Source: JBHHYR01 sp046757585 (GTDB lineage Bacteria; Desulfobacterota; Binatia; HRBIN30). Taken from it: a stretch of DNA of 8,434 bases. This document shows positions 5,757-8,434 of this stretch, one piece after another. The notes beneath the pieces were generated by a model. That model was given only the letters and a program-made list of their open reading frames with translations, was not told where the DNA came from and did no database searches. The stretch lies in assembly GCA_046757585.1 (NCBI GenBank), contig JBHHYR010000167.1, forward strand, positions 1 through 8,434, in the 5' to 3' direction. The position numbers and the translations under genes are program-made. How positions within the stretch are numbered: position 1 is the stretch's first letter; each line of letters begins with the position of its first letter.

Positions 5757-6194
5757 TCAGGCTCCGCGCACAGAGGCGCGGTTGCCTTCCCGCGGACTGC
5801 TAGTCTTCCGTGCCGCGACGCATGCGGGGCACTGGCCATAGAAAGTGAGGGCGTGGGTCCGTACCGCGTAGCCGGCCTGGTCGAGCGCGGCACGCGCCGG
5901 CGGGGCGGCCGCACACTTGGCAGCGAGATCCGTGAGGGCACCACACTGCTCGCACAGGAAGTGGGCATGGTGTTCCACCCTGCCGTCGTAGCGTGCGGGA
6001 CGATCCGCCAGTTGCACCAGCTGCAGGCGCTCTCGCGCGGCCAGCTTCTGCAGATTGCGGTACACGGTCCCCAAGCTGACGCGCGGCAACCAGCGGCGGA
6101 CGCGCGCGTGCACCTCCTCAGCGGTGGGATGGTCGTCTGCCGCGCGCACAACCTCATAAACCGCCACCAGCTGGCGCGTGCGGCGCGGTTTCAT
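5757..6194 (-). CDS. Fur-family transcriptional regulator, PerR-like peroxide sensor
   Basis: This 145-residue metal-dependent repressor has a winged-helix DNA-binding domain (HPTAEEVHARV at 22-32, GTVYRNLQKL at 42-51) and a dimerisation domain with a structural Cys4 zinc site: C81/C84 (CEQC) and C122/C125 (CPAC). Regulatory-metal candidates are His29, Asp70, His76, His78 and Asp89. Asp89, five residues after the second cysteine of CEQC, corresponds to Asp104 of B. subtilis PerR, where Fur proteins usually have Glu, so peroxide sensing through His oxidation is likely. The ATG at 6192-6194 overlaps the DUF3501 stop as ATGA, so translation is probably coupled. It lies in one operon with rubrerythrin, a classic PerR target, and presumably autoregulates through a site upstream of rubrerythrin. 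The family is certain; PerR rather than Fur or Zur rests on the alignment and context. Confidence 0.9.
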   Translation of the reverse strand: MKPRRTRQLVAVYEVVRAADDHPTAEEVHARVRRWLPRVSLGTVYRNLQKLAARERLQLVQLADRPARYDGRVEHHAHFLCEQCGALTDLAAKCAAAPPARAALDQAGYAVRTHALTFYGQCPACVAARKTSSPREGNRASVRGA

Positions 6195-6787
6195 ACAGCC
6201 TCCAGGTCGCGCGCAAGCGATTCCCGGCTCGCCCCGCTGACAACGGCGGCATGGCGGTAGTTGGGATGATCGATCACGACTCGCACCGGCTGCGTGCCGC
6301 TGAGGAAGGCCTGGCGCGCCGGCTGCGCCAGGCGAAAGCGGACGTACTGCACCGCGCTCAGCTTATCCTCCTTGGTGCGCCCCGCTTCGAACTCGCCCCG
6401 GACAGTGAAACCGCCCCGGGACGGGTCGCCGATCTCGAGCCGCACCGCCTCATCGATCCCAATGAGGCGCACGAGCTCCTCGCGGATTCGCTCGCCTGCG
6501 GTGATCTCGATCAGCATCGTGGCACTGAGCTCGCCAGCGTCGGGAACCAGTGCGTTGTAGACGGCCATCTCCTCGCGTATACGGTCCAGGTCGACGATGT
6601 GTTCGGCCCGCAGCATCTCTTGGATCTGAAACAGCATCGTATCGTGATTCTCGAACACGAAGGTCACACGGTCCCCCACCGGGACTCGCCGGGCCTTCTT
6701 CATTCCAATGATGCGACGGCGGAATTCCGGCCGGTCGTGCTCGTAGCGCTCCAGGCCGACGATCTCGTCGAGCGCAACCTTCCTCAT
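6191..6787 (-). CDS. DUF3501 family protein
   Basis: The 198-residue soluble protein matches the DUF3501 family from its opening region (LDEIVGLERYEHDRPEFRR at residues 6-24) through VGDRVTFVFENHDTMLFQIQEMLRAE to the C-terminal VQYVRFRL and DHPNYRH segments. Its biochemical function is unknown. There is no signal peptide, membrane span or cysteine cluster. The family is often found next to rubrerythrin genes and Fe-S oxidoreductase genes in bacteria of anoxic or microoxic habitats, and here it lies between rubrerythrin and the PerR-like regulator, which points to a role in oxidative-stress defence. The Fe-S partner sometimes seen in such clusters is absent from this window. The ATG at 6785-6787 is preceded by GGAG six bases away. 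Its stop overlaps the start of the regulator. The family call is confident; a role is only suggested by context. Confidence 0.85.
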   Translation of the reverse strand: MRKVALDEIVGLERYEHDRPEFRRRIIGMKKARRVPVGDRVTFVFENHDTMLFQIQEMLRAEHIVDLDRIREEMAVYNALVPDAGELSATMLIEITAGERIREELVRLIGIDEAVRLEIGDPSRGGFTVRGEFEAGRTKEDKLSAVQYVRFRLAQPARQAFLSGTQPVRVVIDHPNYRHAAVVSGASRESLARDLEAV

Positions 6788-6801
6788 GCACGGCTCCGGG
6801 C

Positions 6802-6840
6802 CGAGCGGCGGCGGGCCGGGCCGAACCAGCCCGCCGCTCG
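6802..6840 (-). promoter_or_regulatory. Strong hairpin between rubrerythrin and DUF3501 genes
   Basis: CGAGCGGCGG at 6802-6811 and CCGCCGCTCG at 6831-6840 form a perfect 10-bp inverted repeat with a 19-base loop that is itself GC-rich. It occupies the 73-bp gap between the rubrerythrin stop and the DUF3501 start, on the transcript 20 bases after the rubrerythrin stop. No T-run follows, so it is not a textbook terminator. Likely roles are protection of the rubrerythrin 3' end or partial attenuation, so that rubrerythrin is made in excess of the downstream regulator. Confidence 0.45.
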
Positions 6841-6860
6841 CTGACTGTGCAGCAGTGTCC

Positions 6861-7286
6861 CTACGTGTTCAGGGCTTGCAGGCCCTTGCCAAAGCGACCA
6901 GCGTGGGACTTCTCGGCACGCGCCAGTGTCTCGAACCACTCGGCAATTTCCTCGAACCCCTCGCTGCGAGCCGTCTTCGCGAATCCGGGGTACATCTCCG
7001 TGTACTCGTAGGTCTCCCCTTCCACGGCGGACTTCAGGTTCTTTTCCGTATTGCCGATGGGCACTTCAGTCACCGGATCACCAACTTCCTTCAAAAAATC
7101 CAAATGACCGAAGGCGTGACCCGTCTCTGCCTCGGACGTGTCACGAAACAAGCCACCGATGTCCGTGTATCCCTCGATGTCCGCGCGGCGCGCGAAGTAC
7201 AGGTAACGGCGGTTCGCTTGCGACTCGCCGGCGAACGCTGTCTTGAGGTTTTCGTGGGTCTTGGTGCCCTTCAGACTTTTGGCCAT
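6861..7286 (-). CDS. Rubrerythrin family protein lacking the rubredoxin domain (sulerythrin-like)
   Basis: This 141-residue four-helix-bundle diiron protein is predicted to reduce hydrogen peroxide in the cytoplasm. The opening KGTKTHENLKTAFAGESQANRRY (residues 6-28, with the first ligand Glu21), SEAETGHAFGH at 51-61 with Glu54 and His57, the GETYEYTEMYP region at 90-100 with further Glu ligands, and RAEKSHAGRF at 123-132 with Glu125 and His128 supply the diiron site. Classical rubrerythrin has a C-terminal rubredoxin domain with CxxC motifs; this protein ends before it and has no cysteine at all, so electrons must come from a separate donor. The ATG at 7284-7286 has a strong AAGGAGGA (7294-7301). 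It heads the operon with DUF3501 and the PerR-like regulator, and is probably peroxide-inducible. The identification is firm. Confidence 0.93.
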   Translation of the reverse strand: MAKSLKGTKTHENLKTAFAGESQANRRYLYFARRADIEGYTDIGGLFRDTSEAETGHAFGHLDFLKEVGDPVTEVPIGNTEKNLKSAVEGETYEYTEMYPGFAKTARSEGFEEIAEWFETLARAEKSHAGRFGKGLQALNT

Positions 7287-7303
7287 CTCGTGCTCCTCCT
7301 TAT

Positions 7304-7318
7304 TGAGAATAGTTCCTG
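7304..7318 (-). promoter_or_regulatory. Possible Fur/PerR-type operator upstream of rubrerythrin
   Basis: The 15-base plus-strand sequence TGAGAATAGTTCCTG sits immediately upstream of the rubrerythrin ribosome site. Its left half matches the 7-1-7 PerR consensus TTAGAAT at six of seven bases; the right half keeps only TTC of ATTCTAA. It is one of the few AT-rich stretches here and lies at the head of the operon encoding the PerR-like regulator. The match is partial, so this is a plausible rather than proven operator. Confidence 0.3.
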
Positions 7319-7410
7319 TTAATGTCCACCTACGCCGGACGGGCAGGTGCTGTCAACCCCCGGCGTCGCGACATGGAACAACGGTGCAGGCACGGGTTGC
7401 TGCTGTGCTG
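7319..7410. other. Intergenic region between GST stop and rubrerythrin operator candidate
   Basis: This segment should hold the rubrerythrin promoter and any terminator for the GST gene. A stem can form from CACCT (7327-7331) with AGGTG (7345-7349), continuing as GCC (7334-7336) with GGC (7342-7344) after a two-base bulge. On the minus strand a perfect TTGACA occurs at 7356-7351, but no good -10 follows at a normal distance. There is no T-tract terminator and no open frame that looks coding. Confidence 0.35.
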
Positions 7411-8016
7411 CTACAGGCCCAGTGTTTGCACGCTCGGGCGTTGGCGCAGGCGGTCGATCCAGGCAGTTACATTGTGCAGGCGCGGGTCCACCTCGACGCC
7501 GAGTTGCCCGAGGATCAAGGCGCGCGGCGCGAAGGCGACGTCCGCCAGTGAGAAGTCTCCCCCCAGGAACTGCTTTTCGCCCAGGTATCCTGCCACGCGC
7601 GCGAGCACCCGCGCCACCTCGCCCTGATAGCGCTGGAGTCGGTCGGCATCGCGTTCAGCTTGAGGTTTGCGCAGCTCAGCCAAGACGATGCCGGCTGGCG
7701 GCATGAAAGAGACGTCGCAAAAGTCTTCCAGCAGCCGGATCCGGGCGCGGCCGGCCGAGTCTTCGGGCATGAGCGGTGGATTGGGGTACTCATCGTCCAA
7801 GTATTCATTGATAATTGTTGAGTCGTAAACCACAACATCCTCGTCGACCAGGACCGGCACTTTGCCGTATGGATTCAGTTTGAGAAACTCGGGTGTTTTC
7901 TGCTCCCCCTTGGGCAGATCCACGGGAACGAGTTCAAATTCCAAGTCCTTTTCAGCCAGAACCACCCGCACTTTTTGACAGAAGGGGCACTCCGGGTAGT
8001 CATACAGTCTGATCAT
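7411..8016 (-). CDS. Glutathione S-transferase family protein with glutaredoxin-like CPFC motif
   Basis: The 201-residue protein has a thioredoxin-fold N-terminal domain (MIRLYDYPECPFCQKVR) with CPFC at residues 10-13, a KVPVLVDEDVVVYDST segment containing the cis-proline and the glutathione-contact motif, and an all-alpha C-terminal domain (about 85-200) with DFSLADVAFAPR, the usual N-capping box region of GSTs. A redox-active CPFC pair is unusual for classical GSTs and resembles glutaredoxin 2, SspA-like or dehydroascorbate-reductase-like members, so thiol transfer or reductase activity is as likely as conjugation. The ATG at 8014-8016 was chosen for the GGAGG six bases upstream and because the fold starts there; the frame runs 25 codons further up without similarity. 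It lies between lipA and the rubrerythrin operon, consistent with oxidative-stress duty, but may be a separate transcription unit. Confidence 0.88.
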   Translation of the reverse strand: MIRLYDYPECPFCQKVRVVLAEKDLEFELVPVDLPKGEQKTPEFLKLNPYGKVPVLVDEDVVVYDSTIINEYLDDEYPNPPLMPEDSAGRARIRLLEDFCDVSFMPPAGIVLAELRKPQAERDADRLQRYQGEVARVLARVAGYLGEKQFLGGDFSLADVAFAPRALILGQLGVEVDPRLHNVTAWIDRLRQRPSVQTLGL

Positions 8017-8157
8017 GGATTTCCTCCCCTTTTTGCCTTTACAGTCCCCAATCCATGCGTGAACATCGCAGAAAACCGCAGACGTGTCCACCGTCCCCGG
8101 GCAGCCGGCACTATCCGAATGGCACAGGAGCGGGCAGCGCTAGCCGCGCCACGACGG
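8017..8157. other. Intergenic region between lipA and the GST gene
   Basis: These 141 bases separate two minus-strand genes. A GGGGAGGAAATCC ribosome site lies at the GST side. A TGTAAA on the minus strand could be a -10 for GST but has no good -35 partner. No intrinsic terminator for lipA, repeat or coding small frame is evident. Confidence 0.35.
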
Positions 8158-8434
8158 TCAGGCAACGTGTTGCCAGGCGTGGTACGAGCTGCGGACCAGC
8201 GGGCCCGATTCCACGTGCCGAAACCCAAGGCCTAGGGCCTGCTCCCGCAGCGCCGCAAACTCGGCCGGCGGCACATAGCGCTCGACCGGCAGGTGCGACG
8301 ACGACGGCCGCAGGTATTGGCCAAGGGTAAGAATGTCACACCCGGCAGCGGCGATATCGGCGAACACAGCCAGCAGTTCCTCGCGCTGCTCGCCAAGGCC
8401 GAGCATCAGGCCGGTCTTGGTCAGCAAGCTGCGC
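8158..8434 (-). CDS. lipA: Lipoyl synthase, C-terminal part (cut by window edge)
   Basis: The visible 91 codons are the C-terminal third of lipoyl synthase, a radical-SAM enzyme that inserts two sulfurs into protein-bound octanoyl groups to complete lipoyl cofactors of 2-oxoacid dehydrogenases and the glycine cleavage system. Diagnostic segments are TKTGLMLGLGE near the edge, GCDILTLGQYLRPS, HLPVERYVPP and the terminal SGPLVRSSYHA, whose RSSY serine is the conserved ligand of the auxiliary [4Fe-4S] cluster. The N-terminal cluster-binding and CxxxCxxC motifs lie outside the window. The protein ends at a TGA at 8158-8160 after HAWQHVA, a normal length for the C-terminus. An apparent internal start at 8427 is an artefact of the edge; the frame continues past it. 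It ends 141 bp before the GST start. Confidence 0.95.
   Translation of the reverse strand, partial: RSLLTKTGLMLGLGEQREELLAVFADIAAAGCDILTLGQYLRPSSSHLPVERYVPPAEFAALREQALGLGFRHVESGPLVRSSYHAWQHVA

Noticed and set aside
5502..6260. Plus-strand 252-codon open frame opposite the PerR-like gene
   Set aside because: Antisense shadow of the lipoprotein and Fur-family genes; no domain, no ribosome site.
6802..6840. Intrinsic terminator between rubrerythrin and DUF3501
   Set aside because: The stem is strong but neither strand has a following T-run, so it is reported as a hairpin of unknown role.
7328..7356. TTGACA (minus strand, 7356-7351) as -35 of the rubrerythrin promoter
   Set aside because: No acceptable -10 lies 16-18 bp downstream; the best match available is two of six bases.
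1..8434. Mobile element, phage, toxin-antitoxin, CRISPR or tRNA features
   Set aside because: No transposase, integrase, terminal repeats, spacer array or tRNA-like cloverleaf was found; composition is uniform across the genes.

Overview
The window is GC-rich and coding-dense. It looks like chromosomal DNA of a free-living bacterium with anaerobic or microaerobic redox metabolism, of the sort found in uncultivated soil and sediment lineages (Methylomirabilota/Rokubacteria-, Binatota- or Desulfobacterota-like). The lineage is inferred from gene content alone and I would not defend it without a database search. No rRNA, tRNA, CRISPR array, insertion sequence or phage gene is visible. Nine of the ten complete genes, and both edge fragments, lie on the minus strand.

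Left block (1-3117, minus): reading in the direction of transcription, a rhodanese/E1-like sulfurtransferase-adenylyltransferase (MoeB/ThiF type), a 16-cysteine ferredoxin-like protein with four predicted [4Fe-4S] clusters, an FAD/NAD(P)-dependent oxidoreductase, and at the very edge the first eight codons of what may be a MoaD/ThiS-type sulfur carrier. This set resembles the accessory and electron-transfer genes of bacterial multi-subunit aldehyde:ferredoxin oxidoreductase (AOR) type tungsten or molybdenum enzymes. The catalytic subunit is not in the window. The leader of the first gene can fold so that part of its Shine-Dalgarno sequence is base-paired, which is the most riboregulator-like structure here.

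Middle (3282-4963): a stand-alone LON substrate-binding-domain protein (minus) is divergent from a polytopic membrane protein of the PuuD / urate-oxidase N-terminal family (plus). The membrane protein lacks the cytochrome c domain of canonical PuuD. Its end overlaps by 14 bp the end of a convergent cupredoxin-like lipoprotein gene.

Right block (4950-7286, minus): a probable peroxide-defence operon of rubrerythrin, DUF3501 protein, a PerR-like Fur-family regulator (start overlaps the DUF3501 stop as ATGA) and the copper-site lipoprotein 15 bp further on. The regulator has Asp at the position that separates PerR-type peroxide sensors from Fur. A partial Fur/PerR-like dyad sits just before the rubrerythrin ribosome binding site. 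Upstream are a glutathione S-transferase with a glutaredoxin-like CPFC motif and the 3' end of lipoyl synthase (lipA), cut by the window edge.

Taken together, the region pairs a probable oxygen-sensitive metalloenzyme maturation and electron-transfer operon with a peroxide-responsive protection operon. That functional link is inference from proximity.
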